Shown: positions 1 to 6,805 of the stretch, one piece after another
Position numbering within the stretch: position 1 is the stretch's first letter
Layout: each line of letters begins with the position of its first letter
DNA from: an uncultured Clostridia bacterium
GTDB taxonomy: Bacteria; Bacillota; Clostridia; Oscillospirales; Ruminococcaceae
DNA: 9,105 bases
NCBI GenBank assembly: GCA_945867255.1
Contig: CAMBHV010000037.1
Coordinates: forward strand, 1 to 9,105
Direction of reading: 5' to 3'
The notes under the pieces: model-generated
What the model saw: the letters and a program-made list of their open reading frames with translations, nothing else
Told to the model about the DNA's origin: nothing
Database searches by the model: none
Position numbers and translations under genes: made by a program

Positions 1-1
1 T

Positions 2-685
2 TCTATGGAACACATTCTGGGTACGGATATTCTGGGGCGCGACATTTTTTCCCGCATCCTGATTGGCTCTCGGGTTTCGCTGCTGGTGGGCATCTTTTCC
101 GTGTTTGTTGCCGGCTTTATTGGCACGATCATGGGAATTCTCTCCGGCTATTTTGGCGGCTGGATCGACTCCATCGTCATGCGTATCACGGACGCATTCT
201 ATTCGATTCCGCTTACACTTTTTGCCATGGTGATGCTTACCATCATGGATCCCGGTGTGTTGACGCTGGTGTTTGTAATTGGTGTGACTACATGGCCTTT
301 TTATGCGCGTATGGTGCGCGGCGAAGTTCTGGGCCTGAAAAACAAAGAGTACGTGAAAGCGGCACGCACCATTGGTACTTCGGGCGGTATGATTATGATA
401 CGGCATATTCTGCCGAACATCCTGCCTACCTTTATTGTGGTTTCCACATTGAGTGTAGCCTCCAGTATTCTGATTGAAGCATCACTCAGCTTCCTGGGCC
501 TTGGTATTCAACCGCCGTCTGTTTCCTGGGGCGTGATGCTTTCTGACGGGCGAAATTACCTTGCCACCAACTGGTGGATGGCAACATTCCCGGGCATTGC
601 CATTTCGGTGACAGTACTGGGCATTATGCTGTTGGGCAACTGGTTGCGGGATGTTTTGGACCCGAAGAACCAGGGCCTGCGCTGA
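2..685 (+). CDS. oppC: Oligopeptide/dipeptide ABC transporter permease, OppC/DppC family (5' end outside window)
   Basis: This is an inner-membrane permease subunit that, with an OppB-type partner, forms the channel of a peptide (or nickel/opine-type) importer. The reading frame is open from the left edge. The Met at base 5 is internal, because the sequence there is the conserved HxLGTDxLGRDxxSR block that normally lies some 70-90 residues into OppC/DppC. Numbering from that Met, hydrophobic segments lie near residues 22-49, 65-98, 139-165 and 193-217. The cytoplasmic EAA coupling loop (EYVKAARTIG, followed by IRHILPN) spans about 115-138 and docks on the ATPases. The C-terminus has the family signature SFLGLGIQPPSVSWGVML followed by GNWLRDVLDP. 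The stop codon touches the ribosome binding site of the next gene, so the permease and ATPases are one operon. Opp versus Dpp, and the substrate, cannot be settled without the binding protein. The family assignment is secure and the symbol is by family resemblance only. Confidence 0.93.
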   Translation, partial: SMEHILGTDILGRDIFSRILIGSRVSLLVGIFSVFVAGFIGTIMGILSGYFGGWIDSIVMRITDAFYSIPLTLFAMVMLTIMDPGVLTLVFVIGVTTWPFYARMVRGEVLGLKNKEYVKAARTIGTSGGMIMIRHILPNILPTFIVVSTLSVASSILIEASLSFLGLGIQPPSVSWGVMLSDGRNYLATNWWMATFPGIAISVTVLGIMLLGNWLRDVLDPKNQGLR

Positions 686-692
686 AAGGAGG
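685..692 (+). promoter_or_regulatory. Ribosome binding site deciding the oppD start
   Basis: AAAGGAGG overlaps the stop codon of the permease gene and sits 9 bases before ATG 702. The frame is also open upstream to an ATG at 651, but that start would lie inside the permease gene and has no comparable site. The start at 702 is therefore chosen. Confidence 0.85.
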
Positions 693-701
693 GGCACACA
701 A

Positions 702-1715
702 ATGGCAACGAATCTTGCAACTGATGCCGCAAAGAAGACAGACGATATCTTGCTGGACGTAAAGGATTTGAATATCCGTTTTAAAACAAAAAAAGGATAT
801 GTGAATGCTGTAGAGCATCTGGATTTCAATGTAAAAAAGGGCGAGTTGCTTGCGCTTGTAGGTGAAAGCGGATGCGGTAAAAGTGTGACCAGCCTTGCGG
901 TGATGGATTTGATTGAGCGCCCCGGTGAAGTGAAGGCGGAGCGTATGACGCTGAATGGCAAGGAATTGACGAAAATGCCTGCCAAGGAAAAGCGAAAAAT
1001 GCGCGGCACGGAAATGGCTATGATTTTTCAGGACCCGCTTACCAGCCTGAACCCGCTGTACACCATTGGAAACCAGCTCTCTGAGCAGTTTCTCACGCAC
1101 ATTCCCGGCTGTACCAAACAGCAGGCGAAAGAGAAAAGCATTGAAATTATCCGCAAAACAGGCATTCCCCGGCCAGAAGCCGTGTATAAGAGTTATCCGC
1201 ATCAGCTTTCCGGTGGTATGCGCCAGCGTATCATGATTGCTATTGCACTGGCATGCAACCCCAAACTTCTGATTGCGGATGAGCCTACCACAGCATTGGA
1301 CGTAACCATTCAGGCGCAGATTTTGCATTTGATGCAGAACCTGATCAAGGACTTTGATACTTCCATTCTGTTCATTACGCATGACCTTGGGGTTGTAGCG
1401 GAGATGGCAGACCGTGTGGTCGTGATGTATACGGGCCAGATTGTGGAAGAAGCAGATGTATACACCCTGTTCCATAACCCCAAGCATCCGTATACACAAG
1501 GCCTTCTGAACAGCACCATCAATGTACAGCAGCAGGATGATACGCTGGAACCCATCGCTGGCACCGTTCCCAGCCTGAACCATCTGCCAAAGGGCTGCCG
1601 GTTCCACCCGCGCTGCAAGTATGCCACAGAGGCATGCCGGAATACAATGCCGGATCTGGTTGAGATATCACCGGGCCACTATTCCCGTTGCCTGCTGGCG
1701 AAGAAGGAGGGCTGA
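702..1715 (+). CDS. oppD: Peptide ABC transporter ATP-binding protein, OppD/DppD family
   Basis: This 337-residue cytoplasmic ATPase would be one half of the heterodimer that drives peptide uptake. It has the full set of ABC motifs: Walker A GESGCGKS at about 54-61, Q-loop Gln at 110 (IFQDPLTSLNP), signature LSGGMRQR at 169-176, Walker B LLIADEP at 189-195, D-loop ALD at 198-200, and the H-loop His at 227 (FITHDLG). The C-terminal Opp/Dpp extension begins at HPYTQGLL (262-269). It contains four cysteines spaced C-x5-C-x6-C-x17-C (299, 305, 312, 330), the family's Cys-rich tail. Length is normal for OppD/DppD. The gene lies 16 bases after the permease stop and 2 bases before the next ATPase gene, so co-transcription and probably translational coupling are expected. 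All catalytic motifs are intact. Whether it is Opp, Dpp or another member of this importer class is open. Confidence 0.95.
   Translation: MATNLATDAAKKTDDILLDVKDLNIRFKTKKGYVNAVEHLDFNVKKGELLALVGESGCGKSVTSLAVMDLIERPGEVKAERMTLNGKELTKMPAKEKRKMRGTEMAMIFQDPLTSLNPLYTIGNQLSEQFLTHIPGCTKQQAKEKSIEIIRKTGIPRPEAVYKSYPHQLSGGMRQRIMIAIALACNPKLLIADEPTTALDVTIQAQILHLMQNLIKDFDTSILFITHDLGVVAEMADRVVVMYTGQIVEEADVYTLFHNPKHPYTQGLLNSTINVQQQDDTLEPIAGTVPSLNHLPKGCRFHPRCKYATEACRNTMPDLVEISPGHYSRCLLAKKEG
1704..1710 (+). promoter_or_regulatory. Ribosome binding site deciding the oppF start
   Basis: AAGGAGG lies in the last codons of oppD and is 7 bases before ATG 1718. An in-frame ATG at 1688 lies further upstream inside oppD and would place this site after the start. 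ATG 1718 is the supported start. Confidence 0.85.
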
Positions 1716-1717
1716 AC

Positions 1718-2752
1718 ATGGCAAAGGAAAACGCGCCCGCCCGCGAGAGGGCGGAGTATCTGCTGGAAGTAAAAGACCTGAAAAAATATTTTGACGTTAC
1801 GCGTGGTTTCGCAATTGGCAAGGAAAAGCAGTATGTGCGCGCCGTGGATGGTGTCAGCTTTTCCATTCGTCCCGGCGAGACTTTGGGGCTTGTGGGTGAA
1901 AGCGGATGCGGAAAATCCACCACAGGCAACTGCATTATCCGCCTGTTGGATCCGAGTGGTGGCGAGGTGCTGTTTGATGGCAAGGATATATCCAAAATGT
2001 CCCCCAAGGAGCTGAAACCCCTGCGCCGTGATATCCAGATGATCTTCCAGGATCCATATTCGTCTTTGGACCCGCGCATGCGTGTGTTTGACCTGATTGC
2101 AGAACCGTTTCGTGCCAATGAGCATTTGAGCGAAGAGGAACTTCATAAAAAAGTTTGCCACCTGATGGACGTGGTAGGTCTGCCGGAGGAATACATCGGT
2201 CGTTTCCCACACGAATTTTCCGGCGGCCAGCGCCAGCGTATCGGCATTGCCCGCGCTTTGGCACTGCGCCCGAAGCTGATTATCTGTGACGAGCCGATCT
2301 CGGCTTTGGACGTATCTATCCAGGCGCAGATTTTGAACCTTCTGGTAAGCCTGCAGAAAGAGTTTGAACTGACGTATATCTTTATCTCTCATGCGCTGCC
2401 TTCTGTGAAACATGTCAGCACGCATGTGGCTGTGATGTATCTGGGCCGTATTGTGGAATACGCAAAAACAGAGGATATTTTCAGCCACCCGCGTCACCCC
2501 TATACCGAGGGCTTGATGTCGGCAGTGCCCATCCCGGATCCATCTTTGAGAGGCAAACGCCAGAAAGTGATTCTGGAAGGAGACCTGCCCAGCCCTGCGG
2601 CACCGCCTCCCGGATGCCACTTCCATACCAGGTGCCGTTATGCCACTGAAGAGTGCGGGAAAGTGCCGCCGAAAATGTGTGAGGTGGAACCTGGCCATTT
2701 CTGTGCCTGCCACCACCCATTGAAGGATGCCGTAGGCACTGTGATGAAATAA
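1718..2752 (+). CDS. oppF: Peptide ABC transporter ATP-binding protein, OppF/DppF family
   Basis: This 344-residue protein is the second ATPase of the peptide importer, pairing with the OppD-type protein just upstream. Motifs: Walker A GESGCGKST at about 60-68, Q-loop Gln 111 (IFQDPYSSLDPR, typical of OppF/DppF), signature FSGGQRQR at 167-174, Walker B LIICDEP at 187-193, D-loop ALD at 196-198, and H-loop His 225. The residues after the H-loop are unusual: ISHALPSV where the family generally has SHDLSVV, and VSTHVAVMYLG where SDR-x-AVMYLG is usual. The catalytic Glu and His are present, so it is probably active. The Opp/Dpp C-terminal domain starts at HPYTEGL (260-266) and has cysteines at 300, 306, 313, 321, 329 and 331. 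It ends the transporter operon, since a strong terminator follows 34 bases after the stop. No substrate-binding protein gene follows, so that gene must be upstream or elsewhere. Confidence 0.95.
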   Translation: MAKENAPARERAEYLLEVKDLKKYFDVTRGFAIGKEKQYVRAVDGVSFSIRPGETLGLVGESGCGKSTTGNCIIRLLDPSGGEVLFDGKDISKMSPKELKPLRRDIQMIFQDPYSSLDPRMRVFDLIAEPFRANEHLSEEELHKKVCHLMDVVGLPEEYIGRFPHEFSGGQRQRIGIARALALRPKLIICDEPISALDVSIQAQILNLLVSLQKEFELTYIFISHALPSVKHVSTHVAVMYLGRIVEYAKTEDIFSHPRHPYTEGLMSAVPIPDPSLRGKRQKVILEGDLPSPAAPPPGCHFHTRCRYATEECGKVPPKMCEVEPGHFCACHHPLKDAVGTVMK

Positions 2753-2785
2753 AGAAATTTTAAAAAATTATAATAAAAATCATAT

Positions 2786-2830
2786 AAAATAACACCGGTC
2801 CCATATACGCGGCCGGTGTTATTTTCTTTT
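2786..2830 (+). terminator. Rho-independent terminator, near-symmetrical
   Basis: The arms 2786-2798 (AAAATAACACCGG) and 2813-2825 (CCGGTGTTATTTT) are perfect 13-base complements. A T-G wobble and a C-G pair can extend the stem inward, leaving a loop of about 10 bases. A T-rich run (ATTTTCTTTT, 2821-2830) follows, and an A-rich run precedes the left arm, so the element could also stop transcription on the opposite strand. It sits 34 bases after the OppF-type gene and separates the transporter operon from the polysaccharide operon. Confidence 0.9.
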
Positions 2831-2874
2831 GAGGCCAAGTTTACGTTTTTGTTACAAAATATCAATATGATACA

Positions 2875-2883
2875 TGTTATACT
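2875..2883 (+). promoter_or_regulatory. Possible extended -10 promoter upstream of polysaccharide operon
   Basis: TGTTATACT matches an extended -10 element (TGn followed by TATACT, 5 of 6 to TATAAT). No good -35 lies at 16-18 bases upstream; the nearest resemblance (GTTACA, 2851-2856) gives a 21-base spacer. It could act as a weak or regulated upstream promoter. If used, the transcript would begin near 2890 and carry about 130 bases of leader containing the dyad at 2888-2941. Confidence 0.35.
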
Positions 2884-2887
2884 ATGA

Positions 2888-2941
2888 ACCGCAGAAACAC
2901 GGCTTTTAACCTGGTTGCCGGAGTTGGACAAACCCTGCGGT
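2888..2941 (+). promoter_or_regulatory. Nested dyad overlapping the polysaccharide operon promoter
   Basis: An outer inverted repeat pairs ACCGCAG (2888-2894) with CTGCGGT (2935-2941). Inside it CGGC (2900-2903) pairs with GCCG (2917-2920), and at the centre lies the palindrome AACC-T-GGTT (2908-2916). The right outer arm falls within the -35/-10 spacer of the promoter at 2925-2953. It could be an operator or a leader hairpin of an upstream transcript. Each arm is only 4-7 bases, so chance is possible and no regulator is recognised. Confidence 0.3.
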
Positions 2942-2953
2942 ATGTAGTATAAT
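2925..2953 (+). promoter_or_regulatory. Sigma-A/sigma-70 type promoter of polysaccharide operon
   Basis: TGGACA (2925-2930, 5 of 6 to TTGACA) is separated by 17 bases from a perfect TATAAT (2948-2953). Transcription would start near 2960, giving a leader of about 60 bases before ATG 3020. The position, just after a terminator and just before the first polysaccharide gene, fits the main promoter of that operon. Confidence 0.75.
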
Positions 2954-2963
2954 AATCATACTT

Positions 2964-2989
2964 ATAGGTATGCTGAGAAGTGCGCCTAT
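2964..2989 (+). other. Small leader hairpin
   Basis: ATAGG (2964-2968) can pair with CCTAT (2985-2989), with a short inner GC/GC pairing across an asymmetric internal loop. It would lie at the very 5' end of the transcript from the promoter at 2925-2953. No T-tract follows, so it is not a terminator; a role in mRNA stability is conceivable. The signal is weak. Confidence 0.25.
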
Positions 2990-3007
2990 CACAAGATATT
3001 GGGGAAT

Positions 3008-3011
3008 GAGG
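3008..3011 (+). promoter_or_regulatory. Ribosome binding site deciding the sugar phosphotransferase start
   Basis: GAGG lies 8 bases before ATG 3020. The frame also contains a TTG at 2999, but no purine-rich site precedes it at a suitable distance. ATG 3020 also gives the typical short charged N-terminus (MIRRNQ) before the first membrane helix. Confidence 0.6.
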
Positions 3012-3019
3012 CTGTTGCC

Positions 3020-4411
3020 ATGATTCGAAGGAATCAGACACTTTTGAATATCATCAACATGTTTTTGGATGCGGTGCTGGTGTTCTGCGCCTATTTGGTG
3101 GCCACTTATATCCGCTTTGATATGATGTATGGTGCCGCACCGGCGCTGCAGCTTGCCTGGAACCGGAAATATTTTGAGATTGCCGCAGTGTATGCAGTGG
3201 TGCTGGTGGTGGTGTTCTATGCTGCCAGGCTGTATGGTTCGTACCGGTTTCAATCTCAGGGGCGGGAACTGGCGGTGATTTTTACCGTGAACGCTGTGGG
3301 TGTCTCTGTCCTCACGGCGCTTTTGTATGTCACACGTTTTGCGGATTTTTCCCGCCTTGCCATTTTTATGTTCTTTGTGCTTTCCACGGTGTTTGTGTCT
3401 GTCAAACGAATCGGGGTGCGTGCTATTTTGCGGCATTACCGTACGCTGGGATATAATCAGAAACATGTGATTGTGGTAGGCAACGGGCATTTTGCCAAGC
3501 AATATATCGAAGATGTAAAACGACATCCACATATGGGGTTTACGGTGGATGGCTATATCAGCAAAACGCAGCGGGAAGAACTGGGCAAATGCCTTGGCAC
3601 CTATGAAGATTTAGAAACTATTCTGGATACACGCCTTGTGGATGAAGTGATCGTAGCACTGGAGCCGCATGAGGTACAGTTCATGAAGCAGGTGCTTTCC
3701 GCGGCCGATAAGGTGGGGGCCAGAATCAGTATCATCCCGTTTTATAATGACTATATCCCTGCGCATCCCAGCATTGATGTGGTGGGCAGGACAAAACTTA
3801 TTAATATGCGTGCCACACCGCTGGACAATTTTTTATGGCGCGTTGTCAAACGGACGATGGATATTGCAGGTTCGCTTGTGCTGATCGTACTGACAAGCCC
3901 TTTGATGCTGGTGGCCGCTATTGGCGTGCGCTTTTCAAGCCCGGGCCCCGTTCTATTTAAGCAGGACAGAGTGGGCAAAGACAAAAAGGTGTTTCGCATG
4001 TATAAATTCCGTAGTATGCGTGTGACAGGTACGGAGAACACCGGTTGGAGCACGGATAACGATCCTCGCAAAACAAAATTTGGCAGCTTTATCCGCAAGT
4101 ACAGTATCGATGAGCTGCCTCAGTTTTTCAATGTGCTGAAGGGTGATATGAGCCTTATCGGGCCAAGGCCGGAAATTCCGTTCCATGTGAACCATTTCAA
4201 AGAGGAGATTCCGCTTTATCTTGTGCGTCAGCAAGTGCGCCCTGGTATTACGGGCTGGGCCCAGGTGCATGGCCTGCGTGGAGATACCAGCATTGAAAAA
4301 CGTGTAAAATATGATATCTGGTATATCGAAAACTGGAGCCTCTGGCTGGATATTCGAATCTTATTTATGACCGCCTTTGGCGGAATGAAAAACAGTGAAC
4401 ATATGAATTGA
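3020..4411 (+). CDS. Polyprenyl-phosphate sugar phosphotransferase (exopolysaccharide initiating enzyme, WcaJ/WbaP-like)
   Basis: This 463-residue membrane enzyme moves a sugar-1-phosphate from a nucleotide sugar to undecaprenyl phosphate, the first step of building a capsule or EPS repeat unit. Four N-terminal hydrophobic segments lie near 7-31, 50-72, 83-105 and 110-128. A Rossmann-like CoA-binding-type domain follows, with the glycine motif VVGNGHFA at about 152-159. The C-terminal bacterial sugar transferase domain begins near 272, with a hydrophobic re-entrant segment (280-303), SSPGP at 306-310, KFRSM at 329-333, the catalytic Asp-Glu pair 364-365 in SIDELPQFFNVLKGDMSLIG, GPRP at 381-384, and RPGITGWAQVHG at 407-418. 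All hallmark residues are present and the length matches full-size family members. It is the first gene after its own promoter, the usual place for the priming enzyme. The sugar (glucose, galactose or a modified hexose) cannot be read from sequence. Confidence 0.95.
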   Translation: MIRRNQTLLNIINMFLDAVLVFCAYLVATYIRFDMMYGAAPALQLAWNRKYFEIAAVYAVVLVVVFYAARLYGSYRFQSQGRELAVIFTVNAVGVSVLTALLYVTRFADFSRLAIFMFFVLSTVFVSVKRIGVRAILRHYRTLGYNQKHVIVVGNGHFAKQYIEDVKRHPHMGFTVDGYISKTQREELGKCLGTYEDLETILDTRLVDEVIVALEPHEVQFMKQVLSAADKVGARISIIPFYNDYIPAHPSIDVVGRTKLINMRATPLDNFLWRVVKRTMDIAGSLVLIVLTSPLMLVAAIGVRFSSPGPVLFKQDRVGKDKKVFRMYKFRSMRVTGTENTGWSTDNDPRKTKFGSFIRKYSIDELPQFFNVLKGDMSLIGPRPEIPFHVNHFKEEIPLYLVRQQVRPGITGWAQVHGLRGDTSIEKRVKYDIWYIENWSLWLDIRILFMTAFGGMKNSEHMN

Positions 4412-4430
4412 TTGCAGGAGAATTTTTACA

Positions 4431-5522
4431 ATGGAGCAGCCAATTCGAGTAGCACAGGTGCTAAACCGCATGGACAGTGGAGGAATCGAAGCGGTGGTGA
4501 TGAACTATTACCGCCACATTGATCGCAGCAAAGTACAATTTGACTTCTATTTTGCCGAGGATAGCTCTTTCCCCCAGCGAAAGGAGTTGAAGCGGCTTGG
4601 CGCTGGCATTTATTATGTTCCTGCCTATAGCCGCCCCTTTGCTTATCACAAAGCGTTGCACACAGCATTTAAAACTCGAGGTTATCGGGTGGTGCATGCT
4701 CACCTTTCTACTATGTCAGTGTTTGCTCTTCTTGCTGCGTGGCGGGCTGGGGTTCCCATTCGGATATGTCATAATCACTCCACTGCAGATTGGGGCGAAG
4801 GGAAAAAAACATTGCTGAAATATCTTCTGAGACCCTTCAATAAACTGTTTTCTACCGACTGGTTCGCCTGTGGTGAAACGGCAGGAAGATGGATGTATGG
4901 GAATCGCGCTTTCAAAAAGGGTAAAGTCCATGTGATGCCAAATGCGATTGACACAGAAAAGTTTTCTTATGATGCGGAAGCAAGATGTCGATTGCGCGTA
5001 GAACTTGGAATTCCACAGGATGCCTTTGTAATTGGGAATGTGGGGCGTTTTACATATGCCAAAAATCACATTTTTTTACTGAATCTTTTGAAAGAGTTAC
5101 AACCGAACAGGCAGGATATATGTATGCTGTTCGTGGGGGAGGGAGAACTAAGGCAACAAATTGCTCAGCAGGCAGAATCGATGGGATTACTGGATAAAAT
5201 TGTTTTCTCCGGCTTGCGCAATGATGTGCATAAGATTTATAGCGTGATGGATGTATTTTGTCTTCCCAGCTTCTATGAAGGGATGCCGGTAGTCGCTCTG
5301 GAGGCCCAGGCAAATGGGCTTCCTTGTTTGTTTTCCAACCGGATGACGAAAGAAGTGATTTTAACACACCTTGCACAGCAGCTGCCGCTGCAGGATGTAG
5401 ATTTGTGGGTGAACGCTTTGCAGAAAGTGCAAAGAGAATCTGGTCGCACTTTACCTGAAACATATAATATTTCCTTTGCAGGGAAATGGCTGCAAAATTT
5501 CTATCTGAAAAGGGAAACATAA
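4431..5522 (+). CDS. GT-B glycosyltransferase, GT4-like (family 1 type)
   Basis: This 363-residue protein is predicted to transfer a sugar from a nucleotide donor onto the lipid-linked polysaccharide intermediate at the cytoplasmic face of the membrane. The N-terminal domain starts with a beta strand (RVAQVLNRM) and the loop DSGGIEAVV at 15-23, typical of the acceptor side of GT4 enzymes. The C-terminal donor-binding domain has IGNVGRF at 201-207 followed by K211, VGEGE at 235-239, and PSFYEGMPVVALEAQANGLP at 279-298. That stretch holds the E-x7-E pair (E283, E291) of retaining GT4 enzymes. AGGAG at 4416-4420 precedes the ATG by 10 bases. The gene begins 19 bases after the sugar phosphotransferase gene, and its TAA stop shares one base with the next ATG (TAATG), so translation is probably coupled. 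The C-terminus is a little short after the E-x7-E region but has no sign of a frameshift. Sugar and linkage are unknown. Confidence 0.93.
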   Translation: MEQPIRVAQVLNRMDSGGIEAVVMNYYRHIDRSKVQFDFYFAEDSSFPQRKELKRLGAGIYYVPAYSRPFAYHKALHTAFKTRGYRVVHAHLSTMSVFALLAAWRAGVPIRICHNHSTADWGEGKKTLLKYLLRPFNKLFSTDWFACGETAGRWMYGNRAFKKGKVHVMPNAIDTEKFSYDAEARCRLRVELGIPQDAFVIGNVGRFTYAKNHIFLLNLLKELQPNRQDICMLFVGEGELRQQIAQQAESMGLLDKIVFSGLRNDVHKIYSVMDVFCLPSFYEGMPVVALEAQANGLPCLFSNRMTKEVILTHLAQQLPLQDVDLWVNALQKVQRESGRTLPETYNISFAGKWLQNFYLKRET

Positions 5523-6805
5523 TGAACTTTGCAAAAAAAATAGAATCTATTTATACCATGAAATTTCGATATTTTTTATTATTGATACAATTAGTGCTTT
5601 TGTATTTTCCTGGGATCCAATTTTTTTCTCTCACTACAGATAATGGAACCATCCCGGCAAGCGTATGCTATTTTTTTTCGCTGATCTTTGTGCCTTGGCT
5701 TATTTTACATTTAAAGAAGTTGAGGCTTCCACATTGGAGTATATTGGGCCTATTTTTGCTGGTATATATAATTGCCTTGCTGCGATTGACGCAATATGGG
5801 CTATCAAAAAGCATCTTACACTGGGCATTTGGCTTATATCTGGTTGTAGTGGTTCTGAATATAGGTTCAGGTATAGAAAAGGAACAATGGCTTAAATTGC
5901 TGGAAATTGCAGCTTGTATTTTTGCGGCTTCTCATTTTCTGTATATGCTATGGAATCATGAAGTCGTGATGTATTTGCTACGCGGTTATTACACAGGGAC
6001 ATTGCAAGGAACATATGGTGCATTGCTACCCAGTTTGACCCGTGGGGGCCGGAATCTGGATGCTACTTGGTTAGCTTTAGGTGGTTTTTTTGTAACGGGC
6101 AAGAAAAAAGCAGTCTATATAACCTATTGTATTTTGTTTTCTTGCTTTGGTGCTTCCCGAGTGGGATTAGTGGCAACCGCTTGTCTGATTTTGTGGTCTC
6201 TGATCTATGATAAAATGTACCGTTTGAACCGGAAAAATCTAAAATGGTATGTGATTTATGCAATTGTAATGCTGATCATTTTAATTTGTTCTGGGCTTGC
6301 AGCTGCAGGGCTGGGCCGGTTTTCTTTCTCCTCCCCGGCTCAAGATACAAATACCAGTAGTGGTGATATACAAGGTAATGAAAATACGGGTGCTGAAATT
6401 TTTCTAAGTGGCCGTGCGGCAATGTGGTCGCGTGCACCACAGATGCTTCGCGATAATCCATGGGGATATGGTGTGGGAAATGCGCTGATAGTTATGCGGC
6501 AAAATTACGGGTTTACTGGCTATGAAGACGTTATGCACAATGTGTTTTTGCAGCTAACGCTTGATGAGGGCCTTTTAGGCGGAATGTGGTTTATAGGCTT
6601 AGCGGTAACTTTTTTATATATGCAGAGAAAAAGCTTTTTTTGTAGTGCATTTGAAGGTTATATATTAACTTATCTTATTTTGTCTATGGTGCAATTCCAT
6701 GGCGGAGAGGCGCTCATGTGGTTTCCTTTAGGTATATATTTGTGCATAAAGGAAAAGTGGTTTGTGGTTCAAAATGAAAGTAGAAAGAACCGGTTAAGTG
6801 GATAA
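5522..6805 (+). CDS. O-antigen polymerase/ligase-like membrane protein (Wzy-like)
   Basis: This 427-residue multi-pass membrane protein probably polymerises flipped repeat units outside the membrane. About ten hydrophobic segments are visible, for example near 16-34, 48-64, 71-87, 99-113, 126-144, 196-229, 242-264, 352-367 and 379-407. A hydrophilic loop of about 265-340, rich in Ser, Thr, Asn and Asp at its start, contains SGRAAMW (296-302) and DNPWGYGVGN (311-320). It is followed by HNVFLQLTLDEGLLGG (339-354), the pattern of the Wzy/WaaL superfamily where the loop His sits near the membrane. RGGRNLDATWLALG (174-187) is also typical. The start at 5522 overlaps the preceding stop by one base and has AGGG 7 bases upstream; an upstream in-frame ATG at 5486 would lie inside the previous gene. 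GC is low (19 of 60 bases at 5581-5640), as is common for wzy genes. Polymerase is favoured over ligase from the operon, but the two cannot be separated by motif. Confidence 0.87.
   Translation: MNFAKKIESIYTMKFRYFLLLIQLVLLYFPGIQFFSLTTDNGTIPASVCYFFSLIFVPWLILHLKKLRLPHWSILGLFLLVYIIALLRLTQYGLSKSILHWAFGLYLVVVVLNIGSGIEKEQWLKLLEIAACIFAASHFLYMLWNHEVVMYLLRGYYTGTLQGTYGALLPSLTRGGRNLDATWLALGGFFVTGKKKAVYITYCILFSCFGASRVGLVATACLILWSLIYDKMYRLNRKNLKWYVIYAIVMLIILICSGLAAAGLGRFSFSSPAQDTNTSSGDIQGNENTGAEIFLSGRAAMWSRAPQMLRDNPWGYGVGNALIVMRQNYGFTGYEDVMHNVFLQLTLDEGLLGGMWFIGLAVTFLYMQRKSFFCSAFEGYILTYLILSMVQFHGGEALMWFPLGIYLCIKEKWFVVQNESRKNRLSG

Noticed and set aside
651..701. Upstream in-frame start for the OppD-type ATPase
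   Set aside because: The extra 17 residues lie inside the permease gene, resemble no family N-terminus, and the strong ribosome binding site is placed for ATG 702.
624..1607. Long minus-strand open frame (327 codons) opposite the OppD-type gene
   Set aside because: It lies wholly opposite strongly conserved ABC ATPase and permease coding sequence, has no recognisable domain and no sensible ribosome binding site context. Its openness follows from codon bias of the + strand genes.
1679..2716. Long minus-strand open frame (345 codons) opposite the OppF-type gene
   Set aside because: It mirrors the ATPase gene almost end to end, is rich in His, Gln and Arg as expected of an antisense shadow, and shows no family motif.
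2906..3532. Minus-strand open frame (208 codons) across the polysaccharide promoter and first gene
   Set aside because: It runs opposite the promoter and the first membrane segments of the sugar phosphotransferase, has a His/Lys-rich low-quality composition, and no domain is visible.
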